Source of the DNA: JAJFTV01 sp964426355
Lineage (GTDB): Bacteria > Chloroflexota > Anaerolineae > Anaerolineales > Anaerolineaceae
Direction of reading: 5' to 3'
DNA length: 45,779 nt
Assembly: GCA_964426355.1 (NCBI GenBank)
Contig: CAYRRA010000007.1
Span: 1-45,779, forward strand
The notes beneath the pieces were generated by a model that saw only the letters and a program-made list of their open reading frames with translations, made no database searches and was not told the origin of the DNA. This document shows, in pieces, positions 8,762 through 16,060 of the stretch; the first letter of the stretch is position 1; every line of letters starts with the position of its first letter. The translations under genes were made by a program, and so were the position numbers.

Positions 8762-9739
8762 TCAGGGACGGCACTCGACAAATACATCCACTTTCGCGAT
8801 TGGGCTGCCCATGCTGTACACGACCATGTCGAAAGGCAGCATGCTTCCCACTGTGAGAGTCTGGTTAGTTTCCCAACGGCGAACGCCGTTTACCGCGCCG
8901 CTAGATTCGTATGCCACCGCAGCCACCCAAATCAGACGGGCATCCGTAGTGCCCTCTGCCAGCGAAATTTCTCCGCTGACGGTTGCGCTTAACCTGTCTG
9001 TGCTTTGCTCAATTTGCAGATTTTCTACCTGAGCCGGCAGGTAACGATTTTCACTGGCACTGACTGGCAGCGCAGATTGAAAACTGACATTTACCTGAAA
9101 ATCCGCAGGTACTGGCGCAGGGAAATAAACCATCAAAGGCAGCATTGCATGTGCAGGCAGCAGGTTTAAGGGGGTCAGGGCTGTTCGCTCATCCATTTGT
9201 ACACCGGCTGTATCGGCAAGCCTGACCACTGCGCTGATGCTTTCAAGGGGGTAATCGTTGGGGTTTTCCACCATTGTAAAGCACCACAGACCCCCTTCTG
9301 CACTGGAGTAGCAGCCTGGATTCTTCAACGAAGCGCTCACGGCTGTGGGTGTAGGGAGCACGTCCGCATCTACCTGGCTTTGGGATGAAGCCGGGATAAC
9401 CAGCACTGTGTCTACGCTCATCAGATTAGGGTCAACATCAGGATTGGCGTTTTTCAGCTCATCCAGTGTGATTCCGTAACGGAAGGCGATGCTGAGCATA
9501 TCTTCACCGCTTTTCACCACGTGCGTTCGCGGTGTGGTGGTTGGGGTTGGGAAGGGTGTTGCAGTGGCGGGATCAGGCGGAAGAGGTGTGGCGCTGGGAG
9601 TCGGCGTGCTGTATGGCATCAGCAAACCAGCAGTGGGGGTGTCTGTTATGGAAACAACGGTTTGTTCGGGTGATGTTGTACAGGCGGATAACAGAAAAAT
9701 TGCCAGCACAATCAACCAGCGGAAATTGATCCGTTTCAT
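8762..9739 (-). CDS. LysM-domain lipoprotein
   Basis: Cell-surface lipoprotein of 325 residues, probably peptidoglycan-binding. MKRINFRWLIVLAIFLLSAC is a textbook lipoprotein signal (Cys20). A Pro/Thr/Ser linker runs to residue 70, then one LysM domain spans about 72-116 (THVVKSGEDMLSIAFRYGIT, then LVIPAS). The remaining 200 residues contain a paired-Cys segment (GCYSSAEGGLWCF) and FxxxAxxP-like beta strands, seen in other Chloroflexota LysM proteins and of unknown role. A TATAAT on this strand (9746-9751) ends six bases before the ATG and there is no ribosome site, so the mRNA is probably leaderless. Confidence 0.88.
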   Translation of the reverse strand: MKRINFRWLIVLAIFLLSACTTSPEQTVVSITDTPTAGLLMPYSTPTPSATPLPPDPATATPFPTPTTTPRTHVVKSGEDMLSIAFRYGITLDELKNANPDVDPNLMSVDTVLVIPASSQSQVDADVLPTPTAVSASLKNPGCYSSAEGGLWCFTMVENPNDYPLESISAVVRLADTAGVQMDERTALTPLNLLPAHAMLPLMVYFPAPVPADFQVNVSFQSALPVSASENRYLPAQVENLQIEQSTDRLSATVSGEISLAEGTTDARLIWVAAVAYESSGAVNGVRRWETNQTLTVGSMLPFDMVVYSMGSPIAKVDVFVECRP

Positions 9740-9753
9740 ATCCGCATTATAAC
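9726..9753 (+). promoter_or_regulatory. Candidate rightward promoter of the structured RNA
   Basis: TTGATC, 16 bp, TATAAC. It would start transcription near 9760, just before a strongly structured stretch that ends at a terminator. It overlaps the divergent lipoprotein promoter. Confidence 0.4.
9746..9751 (-). promoter_or_regulatory. -10 element of a leaderless promoter (LysM lipoprotein gene)
   Basis: TATAAT read on the minus strand, six bases before the ATG at 9739. The expected start point coincides with, or lies one base before, the ATG. No clear -35 is seen. It overlaps the -10 of the rightward promoter for the RNA at 9760-10006. Confidence 0.55.
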
Positions 9754-9759
9754 ATCAGC

Positions 9760-10006
9760 GGGGAGGTCATTTGGATGTGGCGGTATTTGGTTCTTTTGCG
9801 AGCGATGCTTTGCCCAATGCTGTTTGAAAAGGGAGCTCCCATCTTTGTATGGGAAACTAGCCAGCTTGATCCCACAGGGTTAGGGATTTACGCTCACCCG
9901 CCGGAAGATTTATCTTCCCTGCGGGGCTGTGCTTACAGGGCGAGGAGTAGCTGGATTGATACAGCGTTATTGATTAGCGGTGGTTTGCCACAAATGTGGG
10001 TTTTTT
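9760..10006 (+). ncRNA. Structured non-coding RNA candidate, 6S-like architecture
   Basis: No convincing gene lies between the LysM gene and dnaA, yet the stretch folds well as plus-strand RNA. Outer stem: CAAT and GCTGT (9815-9823) pair with ACAGC and ATTG (9961-9972) across a GTT bulge. A side hairpin is CCCAT/ATGGG (9838-9853). CCAGCT (9861-9866) pairs with AGCTGG (9949-9954) and closes a large asymmetric internal loop. The apical stem is CCCGC/GCGGG (9897-9925) continued by GGAAGA/TCTTCC with a TTTA loop. A small hairpin CTGT-GCTT-ACAG (9927-9938) lies on the 3' side of the loop. CCAC-AAAT-GTGG plus six T (to 10006) ends it. A long rod with a central bubble and a small 3'-side hairpin is the plan of 6S RNA, the RNA polymerase decoy. 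Identity is inference; Rfam was not searched. Confidence 0.42.
9988..10006 (+). terminator. Terminator of the structured RNA, with a competing hairpin
   Basis: CCAC-AAAT-GTGG followed by G and six T. The same CCAC can instead pair with GTGG at 9980-9983, giving mutually exclusive hairpins. Confidence 0.5.
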
Positions 10007-10096
10007 CTCAGAGTGGAAAAGAGAAGCTTATCCCAAAGCTGCCTATCATCGACTTTTGAGACAGCCTCGATATGCGGTTGAAGTGATGTTGTGTAG

Positions 10097-11446
10097 CTAG
10101 AACGCCGGGACGCTGCCGTATAGCTGTTCTCGGATTTGCAAAACCTGCCGGCGCAGACGGTCATCACGTTCAATCAAGTCAGCAACCTTGTCGCAGGCAT
10201 GCATCACCGTGGTGTGGTCACGTCCACCGAATGTCTCACCAATTTGCGGCAGTGAAACATTTACCTCGGAGCGCAGCAAGTACATGGCGACATGGCGCGG
10301 CAGGGCAATTTCGCGCGAGCGGCTGCGCCCGCACATTTGATCGATGCTTACACCGAACGCGCTGGCAACGGCGTTGACTACCTGGCGTGGTTCAACGGAA
10401 TGACGGTTGGGCAGCAAGTCAGCCAGGGCAGCGTTGACCAGGTCGGCGCCGAGCGGCTGCCCGGTCAGGTCGGAGAAAGCCAGCACGCGCGTCAGTGCAC
10501 CTTCCAACTCGCGAATGTTGGACTGTACCTGGCGTGCAATCATTTCCAGGATGCCGAAGGGAACACCGCGCCCGGCTCGTTCTGCTTTGGATTGCAAAAT
10601 GGCGATGCGCGTTTCCAGGTCGGGCGGTTGAATGTCGCCAATCAAGCCCCATTCAAAACGCGAACGCAGCCGTTCTTCCAGCGTCACCAGGGCTTTTGGA
10701 GGGCGGTCAGATGAAATGACGATTTGCTTTTCCTGGCTGTAAAGCGTGTTGAAAGTATGGAAGAACTCTTCCTGCGTTTGTTCTTTGTTGGCAATGAACT
10801 GGATATCATCGATCAGAAGTACATCTGTATTGCGATAACGCTCGCGGAAGGCGGCATTGCTGTGTTTTTGAATTGCATGGATGAAATCGTTGGTGAACTC
10901 CTCAGACGAAACATAGAGAACCGATAATCCTTTTCGCCCACAGACGTTCCCAATGGCGTGCAGCAAGTGTGTTTTACCCAAACCAACGCCACCATAGAGG
11001 AACAGCGGGTTATAGGCACGCGCCGGGTTCTCGGCAACCGCCATGCAGGCGGCGTGTGCCAGGCGATTGCTTGCGCCTACCACAAAGGATTCAAAAGCAT
11101 AACGCGGGTTGATCGTGGGGTTGATTCGCTGCGGTGTTTCATCTACCGATGTTGAGGTTTGGACAAGTTCTTCCTCTTGTGATGATGCCGGGTTTTCTTC
11201 AGGGTGCCAGACGACGAAATGCACTTGCTGCGGGGTGTTCATCATGCCTGCCAGCATGCGGTTCATGGTGCTGGTCAGGCGATCTTCCAGCCAATCACGC
11301 GCATACGCGTTGGGAACTCCCACCAAAAAGGTGTTATCTTCGTGTGAAATCAACTGGGCATTGCGCACCCAGGTATCGTAGGATGCTTTAGACATTTCCA
11401 TCTGAATTTGACCTAGAGTCGATTGCCAGGCTTGATTTGCATTCAT
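10097..11446 (-). CDS. dnaA: Chromosomal replication initiator DnaA
   Basis: AAA+ ATPase that binds DnaA boxes at oriC, opens the duplex and recruits the helicase. At 449 residues it has the usual length. Domain I is at 1-80 (WQSTLGQIQMEMSKASYDTW) and a short acidic linker at 82-110. Domain III carries Walker A GGVGLGKTH (152-160) and Walker B LIDDIQF (D213-D214). Domain IV carries the signature GGRDHTTVMHAC. The start is fixed by AGGAGG (11456-11461) ahead of MNANQAW; the frame extends upstream but without support. dnaN is not adjacent: the downstream neighbour is the RNA candidate and a LysM gene, and upstream lies the probable origin. A good promoter (11604-11632) leaves a leader of about 150 nt with an inverted repeat. 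Confidence 0.97.
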   Translation of the reverse strand: MNANQAWQSTLGQIQMEMSKASYDTWVRNAQLISHEDNTFLVGVPNAYARDWLEDRLTSTMNRMLAGMMNTPQQVHFVVWHPEENPASSQEEELVQTSTSVDETPQRINPTINPRYAFESFVVGASNRLAHAACMAVAENPARAYNPLFLYGGVGLGKTHLLHAIGNVCGRKGLSVLYVSSEEFTNDFIHAIQKHSNAAFRERYRNTDVLLIDDIQFIANKEQTQEEFFHTFNTLYSQEKQIVISSDRPPKALVTLEERLRSRFEWGLIGDIQPPDLETRIAILQSKAERAGRGVPFGILEMIARQVQSNIRELEGALTRVLAFSDLTGQPLGADLVNAALADLLPNRHSVEPRQVVNAVASAFGVSIDQMCGRSRSREIALPRHVAMYLLRSEVNVSLPQIGETFGGRDHTTVMHACDKVADLIERDDRLRRQVLQIREQLYGSVPAF

Positions 11447-11505
11447 GAAAAAACAACCTCCTATGTAAATTTCAGTGCCGGAAATCCAGCGCAAAAACAC
11501 CCTCG

Positions 11506-11527
11506 TACCTGCAAAAAATTACAGGTA
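11506..11527 (-). promoter_or_regulatory. Inverted repeat in the dnaA leader
   Basis: TACCTG and CAGGTA separated by 10 nt, inside the long 5' leader of dnaA. It could form a 6-bp hairpin in the mRNA or be a protein site. No T run follows it on the dnaA strand. Confidence 0.35.
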
Positions 11528-11603
11528 AAATACCCCATATCATTCTCGAAATAACTTCGAACCAAGGGAGAAAATTTTGAGGAACCTTGTGTTGACTAGC
11601 CTT

Positions 11604-11632
11604 ATTCTAGCAAGAAAAATTTCCCCTATCAA
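11604..11632 (-). promoter_or_regulatory. dnaA promoter
   Basis: On the minus strand TTGATA, 17 bp, TAGAAT. Expected start is near 11597. A GANTC site (11636-11640) lies three bases upstream of the -35 box. Confidence 0.65.
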
Positions 11633-11979
11633 GCCGAATCAACCGCTTTAGTTTAAAAATATCGGAATCTTTAAGATAACGAATCGTTAAAGGAAACTCC
11701 GAAATTGAATCATCCCTCCTTTACCAAATGAGGGTATACGCAAGCCATATACAGGTTTTCCACAGATGCTCTCCCCCATATGTGGGGCTTGAATGTCAAA
11801 ATGATTCGATATCACCATATCTAGATTAAAAGAATAAAATTTTTCCACAGGATTCCACAGGTCTTTTTTCCCGGTTCAAATGCATGATTCGGTGTTTCAC
11901 ATCAAGAACGTCATGGATTCGGGATGTTTCACAAGGAAACGTTTCTTTAACATTTAAAAGAGGTGGAAACAGGTCTTTT
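11633..11979. other. oriC: Probable origin of replication (oriC) with GANTC cluster and DnaA boxes
   Basis: Non-coding AT-rich DNA between the dnaA promoter and the 3' end of the MFS gene. TTTTCCACA (11756-11764 and 11841-11849) fits the DnaA-box form TTWTNCACA. GATTCCACA (11851-11859) and two TGTTTCACA (11893-11901, 11925-11933) are weaker, same-orientation variants. A very AT-rich run (about 11815-11845) next to the boxes could be the unwinding element. Eight GANTC sites fall at 11636, 11665, 11681, 11707 (all GAATC) and 11803, 11851, 11886, 11916 (all GATTC). A CCCC/GGGG hairpin sits at 11774-11787. Placement beside dnaA is the commonest bacterial arrangement; function is inferred. Confidence 0.65.
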
Positions 11980-13200
11980 TCATTCACCAGCATTTTGAGG
12001 CAGGGTCTGCTGTTGTTTTTTGGGTTTCGCGGCAAAAAGGATAAAGGTAGACGCCAATGCCAGTGAATTAATGAGTGCAGCAAAGAAAAATGGGCTGGTA
12101 ATCCCCAAATGGTCGAAAAACATCCCGCCGGTAATGGGTCCGAACATACGCCCCAGGCTGTAATATGAATTGGTCACCCCCAGCGTCACTCCCTGTTCAT
12201 TAGCAGGTGTGCGTTTAGAAATCAGCGTATTGAGTGCAGGTCGCAGAAAAGATGTGGTGAAGCCCATGAAAATATTTACAGCCATTGCCCCGATCAAGTT
12301 CTGGATTGTTGGAAATAACAAAAAAGAGATAAGGGAACCCAACAAACCAAACTGGATCGCGCGATACTCTCCCAGTCGATTGATGACCTTGTCTACGAGA
12401 AACATTTGTGTGAAGAAAGAGACAATTCCCATCGCCATGAAAATGAACCCCATATCTGCTTCACCGGCATGAAAACGGCGTTCGTAAAACAAAGCGGATG
12501 TACTTTCCATCTGAGCCAGACCAAAGCTTGTCAGCAGGGCAAGCAGGAGTAAAAATGCCAGCGGTCCACGCAGCATCCGGAAAATATCTGAGATACCCCC
12601 ACCTTTCTTTAAACTCTCCCTGGCAGCTTGTTTGTTTTCAGTGGATAGTGACTCTGGTAAAAAGAACAGGGCAAAAATGGCAATGACCAGGCTCAGACCC
12701 GAAGAGAAAAAGAAAGGCACGCTGGTGTTAAGCTCACCGAAAAACCCGCCTATCACTGGTCCAAAGATCATTCCCAGCCCCATGGCAGCCCCTACCAGGC
12801 TCATGCCTTTGCTGCGTTCTTCATCATCGGTCGTATCGGCAATATACGCCATTACGGTCGGCAGCGTAGCAGATGAAAGTAAACCGCTCAAACCGCGCGT
12901 CAGGAAGAGCATCCACAAACGGGTAGACAAGCCAAAGCCAATAAATGTAAATGTGAACCCGAAGAGACCCAACAGCAACAAGGGTTTGCGCCCAACACGA
13001 TCTGAAAGCCTGCCCCAGAAAGGAGCGAACAGGAACTGTAGCGCCGCATATAAAGCGGAAAGCAAGCCCAGTTCGGTTGCGGATGCTCCCATGCTTTCTG
13101 CGTAATACGGCAGGATCGGCATGATGATGCCAAAACCCACCATGATGGTGAATAGCGTCAGGAAAAGGAGCACAAGGATGCGGCGATTGCTTTTTTTCAT
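11980..13200 (-). CDS. MFS multidrug-type efflux transporter
   Basis: Twelve-TM major facilitator of 406 residues, likely a proton-drug antiporter of the DHA1 (TetA/BmrP-like) group. Motif A is clear in the loop after TM2 (GRLSDRVGRKPLLL), and TM5 carries a GPVIGG element like the antiporter motif C. The start is ATG 13200 with AAGGTG nine bases upstream; a GTG four codons earlier lacks spacing. The gene lies 48 bp downstream of a MarR regulator on the same strand with no terminator between, so the pair forms one operon and export is probably induced when the regulator binds its ligand. The substrate cannot be told from sequence. Confidence 0.9.
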   Translation of the reverse strand: MKKSNRRILVLLFLTLFTIMVGFGIIMPILPYYAESMGASATELGLLSALYAALQFLFAPFWGRLSDRVGRKPLLLLGLFGFTFTFIGFGLSTRLWMLFLTRGLSGLLSSATLPTVMAYIADTTDDEERSKGMSLVGAAMGLGMIFGPVIGGFFGELNTSVPFFFSSGLSLVIAIFALFFLPESLSTENKQAARESLKKGGGISDIFRMLRGPLAFLLLLALLTSFGLAQMESTSALFYERRFHAGEADMGFIFMAMGIVSFFTQMFLVDKVINRLGEYRAIQFGLLGSLISFLLFPTIQNLIGAMAVNIFMGFTTSFLRPALNTLISKRTPANEQGVTLGVTNSYYSLGRMFGPITGGMFFDHLGITSPFFFAALINSLALASTFILFAAKPKKQQQTLPQNAGE

Positions 13201-13248
13201 GCGCTTACACACCTTTTATCCGAGCCGTACTTTGCTGAATTTCTGGAT

Positions 13249-13716
13249 TTAGCCACGATCAACTTTTTCCTGCTCCTGTTTGAATAGTACTTTTAGCAAG
13301 ATCATGGCGTCCTGAAGTATTTTTTGTTCTTCTGGCTCCAGGCTGGTGAGCAGGCTTGCAATCCAGGCTTGCGTGCTGCCCATTACGCTGTTTAATACAT
13401 TGGCGCCGTTTGTAGTAAGTGTCAATGCTACCATCCTGCGGTCAGTGTGCATGTTTTCGCGCTGTACCAGCCCCTTTTCAACAAGGCAATCCACCTGGCG
13501 GCTGATTGTGGGTGCGCTGACCTTTTGCCTGGCAGCAAGCCCGCGTGCGCTGGTGGTGCCCTGATCGATCAGGTACAAGAGACGCAATTGCCCTGGCGTA
13601 ACCCAGCGGCGTTTGTCAATTTCGTAGTGAATATGTGCATTGATGTTGCTGCGCAGCAAAGGCACGATTTCCAAAATATCTTTTGCGATTGTATCTGATA
13701 TGTGTTGATTTTCCAT
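13249..13716 (-). CDS. MarR-family transcriptional regulator
   Basis: Dimeric winged-helix repressor of 155 residues, the normal MarR length when started at ATG 13716 (MENQHISDTIAKD). A longer frame runs upstream over the promoter and is not coding. The wHTH region reads TPGQLRLLYLIDQ, then SARGLAARQKVSAPTISRQVDCL (in two parts, helices 3-4). The wing carries the conserved DRR (NMHTDRRMVALTLT). It heads an operon with the MFS exporter. Two palindrome-like sites lie between its -10 element and its start codon, which points to autorepression relieved by a drug-like ligand. Confidence 0.92.
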   Translation of the reverse strand: MENQHISDTIAKDILEIVPLLRSNINAHIHYEIDKRRWVTPGQLRLLYLIDQGTTSARGLAARQKVSAPTISRQVDCLVEKGLVQRENMHTDRRMVALTLTTNGANVLNSVMGSTQAWIASLLTSLEPEEQKILQDAMILLKVLFKQEQEKVDRG

Positions 13717-13743
13717 AGCATACCTAATCATTAGCAATGCTAA
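13716..13743 (-). promoter_or_regulatory. MarR operator, two tandem sites
   Basis: TTAGCAATGCTAA (13731-13743) is a palindrome with 5-bp arms TTAGC/GCTAA starting directly at the downstream edge of the -10 box. An imperfect second copy, read on the minus strand as TTAGGTATGCTA, covers 13716-13727 and reaches the start codon. Binding would block transcription start. Confidence 0.6.
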
Positions 13744-13772
13744 ATAATAACATGATTGCATAGCCTTTTCAA
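13744..13772 (-). promoter_or_regulatory. Promoter of the marR-MFS operon
   Basis: On the minus strand TTGAAA (13767-13772), exactly 17 bp, TATTAT (13744-13749), immediately followed by the palindromic operator. Confidence 0.7.
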
Positions 13773-14120
13773 GTTCTGACCTAAATCCAGATTGGGGCGG
13801 GCGGGAAAAATTCCCAACCCGAATTCCTGTTATTTGAGAGCCAGATTTTTGCCAATACTTTCCCAAATTGAGAACCGCGGGTTCTGACTTGTGAAGGGTG
13901 TATTGCAGCGTCAATCCCCCTGCGTTTCTTTGCCGTCAACGTTGCAACCCGGAAGATGGGTTAAAATTAGAAGCAAGCATTTGTCTGGCGAATTGCCTGC
14001 GTAGTATTTCGCTCCACAAGGTATAGAAGGAATATGTGGTTAAAAGATTTACCGTGCCAAATTTTTCACCGTGCACATAATCGATTTTTCATCGCATAGT
14101 GGATTGAGAAAAGGATCAAA
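13773..14120. other. Non-coding region between marR and the SIS gene
   Basis: No gene is supported. Two small perfect inverted repeats are visible: GGGAA/TTCCC around 13801-13813, and AGAACC/GGTTCT with a GCG loop near 13870. No clear promoter for the rightward SIS operon was recognised. It contains no GANTC site. Confidence 0.4.
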
Positions 14121-15260
14121 ATGAACTTTGACCAGATCGATTTAAAATGGCAAAATATGCTGGCTGGGATACAGGCTCAGGTGCCTTTTTTACAAAACGC
14201 ACCGCACCTGATTTATTCACAAATCAAAAAACATCTAAAATTGGAAAAAGTACCGCAAAAGATTTACCTGGTTGGCTGTGGTGATTCATGGTACTGTGGA
14301 ATGGCAACTCGCCTGGCTTTTGAAGCCTGGGCAGGTATTCCCACAGAAGCACTGCAAGCGATGGAATTCTCCCGTTATTGGGTAAATTACGCCCCTCCTG
14401 GCAGCCTTGTTCTTGCTGTCTCCAATTCCGGGCGAGTGGCGCGCACGCTGGAATGTGTGCTGCAAGCAAACCGGTGTGGACTGGTCAGCGTGGCAGCCAC
14501 CAGTAATCTAAAGGAAGGTATATCTCAGAAAGCACAGTTTACTATTGACCTGGCTTACTCCGAACGCAGGTTTGCTCCTGGTACCAGCAGTTACATGGCT
14601 TCGCTGGTGGCGCAATACTGCCTGGCTTTACACCTTGCAGAACTCAATGGAAAGATGGAACAGGCAGCCGTGCAGCATAAACTGGATGTGCTTTCTGCGT
14701 TGTCTACCCCTATGCAAATGACCATCGATGCCAACCTGCCTGTAATGGAAGCATTAGCGCAAAGAATCGATTTAGATAAAAGTGCACTGGTGTTTATTGG
14801 AGCGGGTCCAAATTATGGTACGGCTTTGTTCTCAATGGCAAAGGTGATCGAAGCCACACGCTTTCCGGCGGTAGGTCAGCAAATGGAAGAATGGGCACAT
14901 GAGCAGTATTTTACGACCAGTGATCGCACGACTACCTTTGTGATGGCGCCACCGGGAGCCAGCCGGGAACGCGCCCGCGAGCAGATGGTTGCGATTAAAG
15001 CTATGGGCTCTACCTGTGTGGCTGTGTGTGACCCGAAGGATCATGAAACGGCGGCTTTGGCTGACCTGGTTGCGCCGGTTTATTTCCCTGTGGATGAAAT
15101 TCTCAGCCCGTTGCTTTGCTGCATACCGGCAGAACTCTTTGCTTTTCACCTGGCAGTTGCCAACAACACCGTAATGTTGGGTTTTGATAATCCAAAAATC
15201 AAAGAAGTGAACTTTCGCCAGATTTTTGAGAGCCGCATCCTGCAAGACGGAGAAGCGTAA
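14121..15260 (+). CDS. SIS-domain sugar-phosphate isomerase/deglycase-type protein
   Basis: 379-residue cytoplasmic protein with two SIS (sugar isomerase) domains, as in the isomerase half of GlmS, AgaS and FrlB. First domain at about 45-190: YLVGCGDSWYCGMAT forms the phosphosugar loop and LAVSNSGRVARTLE the second Ser-rich loop. Second domain at about 215-370: VFIGAGPNYGTALFSMAKV and the E-x-x-H-x-x-Y element EEWAHEQYF. No glutaminase domain is present, so it does not make glucosamine-6-phosphate from glutamine. AAAGGA precedes the ATG. Its stop codon overlaps the start of the BtpA-family gene by one base (TAATG), so both act in one pathway, probably breakdown of an amino- or glycated sugar phosphate; the substrate is unknown. 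Confidence 0.87.
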   Translation: MNFDQIDLKWQNMLAGIQAQVPFLQNAPHLIYSQIKKHLKLEKVPQKIYLVGCGDSWYCGMATRLAFEAWAGIPTEALQAMEFSRYWVNYAPPGSLVLAVSNSGRVARTLECVLQANRCGLVSVAATSNLKEGISQKAQFTIDLAYSERRFAPGTSSYMASLVAQYCLALHLAELNGKMEQAAVQHKLDVLSALSTPMQMTIDANLPVMEALAQRIDLDKSALVFIGAGPNYGTALFSMAKVIEATRFPAVGQQMEEWAHEQYFTTSDRTTTFVMAPPGASRERAREQMVAIKAMGSTCVAVCDPKDHETAALADLVAPVYFPVDEILSPLLCCIPAELFAFHLAVANNTVMLGFDNPKIKEVNFRQIFESRILQDGEA

Positions 15261-16060
15261 TGCGTGAATCGTTTTTGACTCGTAATAAGCAACCCATGAT
15301 TGGCATGGTACACCTGGCAGGTTTACCTGGTTCGGTGCATTTTTCAGAGCCATTTTCGCAAGTTCTTGACCGTGCTTTAGGAGAAGCAGAAATGTTGATG
15401 GAGGCAGGGTTTGACGCACTGATGCTGCAGAACACCGGTGATGTACCTGCGCTGGAACAGGGTGATGAAGCCACGTTGGCGTTTATGACGGCAGCCGCGT
15501 TACGCATCAAAGACGCCTGTCCGCTTCCGTTAGGGGTCAACGTTCTGATGAATGGCAGCAAAGCAGCCCTTGCCATTGCCAGGGCAGCGGGCGGCGAGTT
15601 TGTGCGCATCAAAATTAATGTCGGTGCGGTAACTACATCTACCGGTGTTATCAGCGCCGACCCACATGAGGTATTGGCATTTCGGAAGCGCATTGCTGCT
15701 GAAGAGATTACACTGCTCGGCGATTTATACGACCGCACCAGTGCTCCATTGGGTGAATTTCCCTTGCCCGTCCTGGCTGATTTGACGCTGCGTCATGCAG
15801 CGGTAGATGCACTGGTGGTATCTGGTTATGATGTGCAAGATGCGCTTGCACGCATGGCATTGTTGCGCGAAAAACTACCCAATGCTTGCCTGGTTGCCGG
15901 CGGCGGGGTAAATTTGAACAACCTGGCTGAGTTTATGCGTCTTTCAGATGCCATTATTGTGGGCAGCAGCATAAAAACCGGTGGGAACTTTTTAGACCCT
16001 GTGGATCCGGCTAAAGCACGCACTTTTATTCAAAAAGCAAGGGCGCTTCGAGGTCAGTAA
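15260..16060 (+). CDS. BtpA/SgcQ-family TIM-barrel protein
   Basis: A 266-residue protein of the BtpA family (PF03437), a TIM-barrel family named for a photosystem I biogenesis factor in cyanobacteria but widespread in non-phototrophs as SgcQ-like proteins. Family hallmarks seen: IGMVHLAGLPGSV near the N-terminus, the GFDALMLQNTGDVP strand, FVRIKINVGAVTT, and the C-terminal phosphate-binding VAGGGVNLNN with DAIIVGSSIKTGG. The last two resemble the phosphate grip of ribulose-phosphate-binding barrels. Translation is coupled to the SIS gene, so a sugar-phosphate aldolase or epimerase role is more likely here than photosystem assembly. It overlaps the convergent HD-GYP gene by seven bases. Confidence 0.88.
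   Translation: MRESFLTRNKQPMIGMVHLAGLPGSVHFSEPFSQVLDRALGEAEMLMEAGFDALMLQNTGDVPALEQGDEATLAFMTAAALRIKDACPLPLGVNVLMNGSKAALAIARAAGGEFVRIKINVGAVTTSTGVISADPHEVLAFRKRIAAEEITLLGDLYDRTSAPLGEFPLPVLADLTLRHAAVDALVVSGYDVQDALARMALLREKLPNACLVAGGGVNLNNLAEFMRLSDAIIVGSSIKTGGNFLDPVDPAKARTFIQKARALRGQ

Noticed and set aside
9760..10006. The structured RNA being SRP RNA, tmRNA or RNase P RNA
   Set aside because: The SRP GGAAGG apical motif, the tmRNA tRNA-like ends and tag frame, and the RNase P conserved GAGGAAAGTCC core are all absent.
9775..10059. A 94-codon plus-strand frame between the LysM gene and dnaA
   Set aside because: Composition is unlike a protein, there is no ribosome site, and it runs through a terminator and the stems of a structured RNA.
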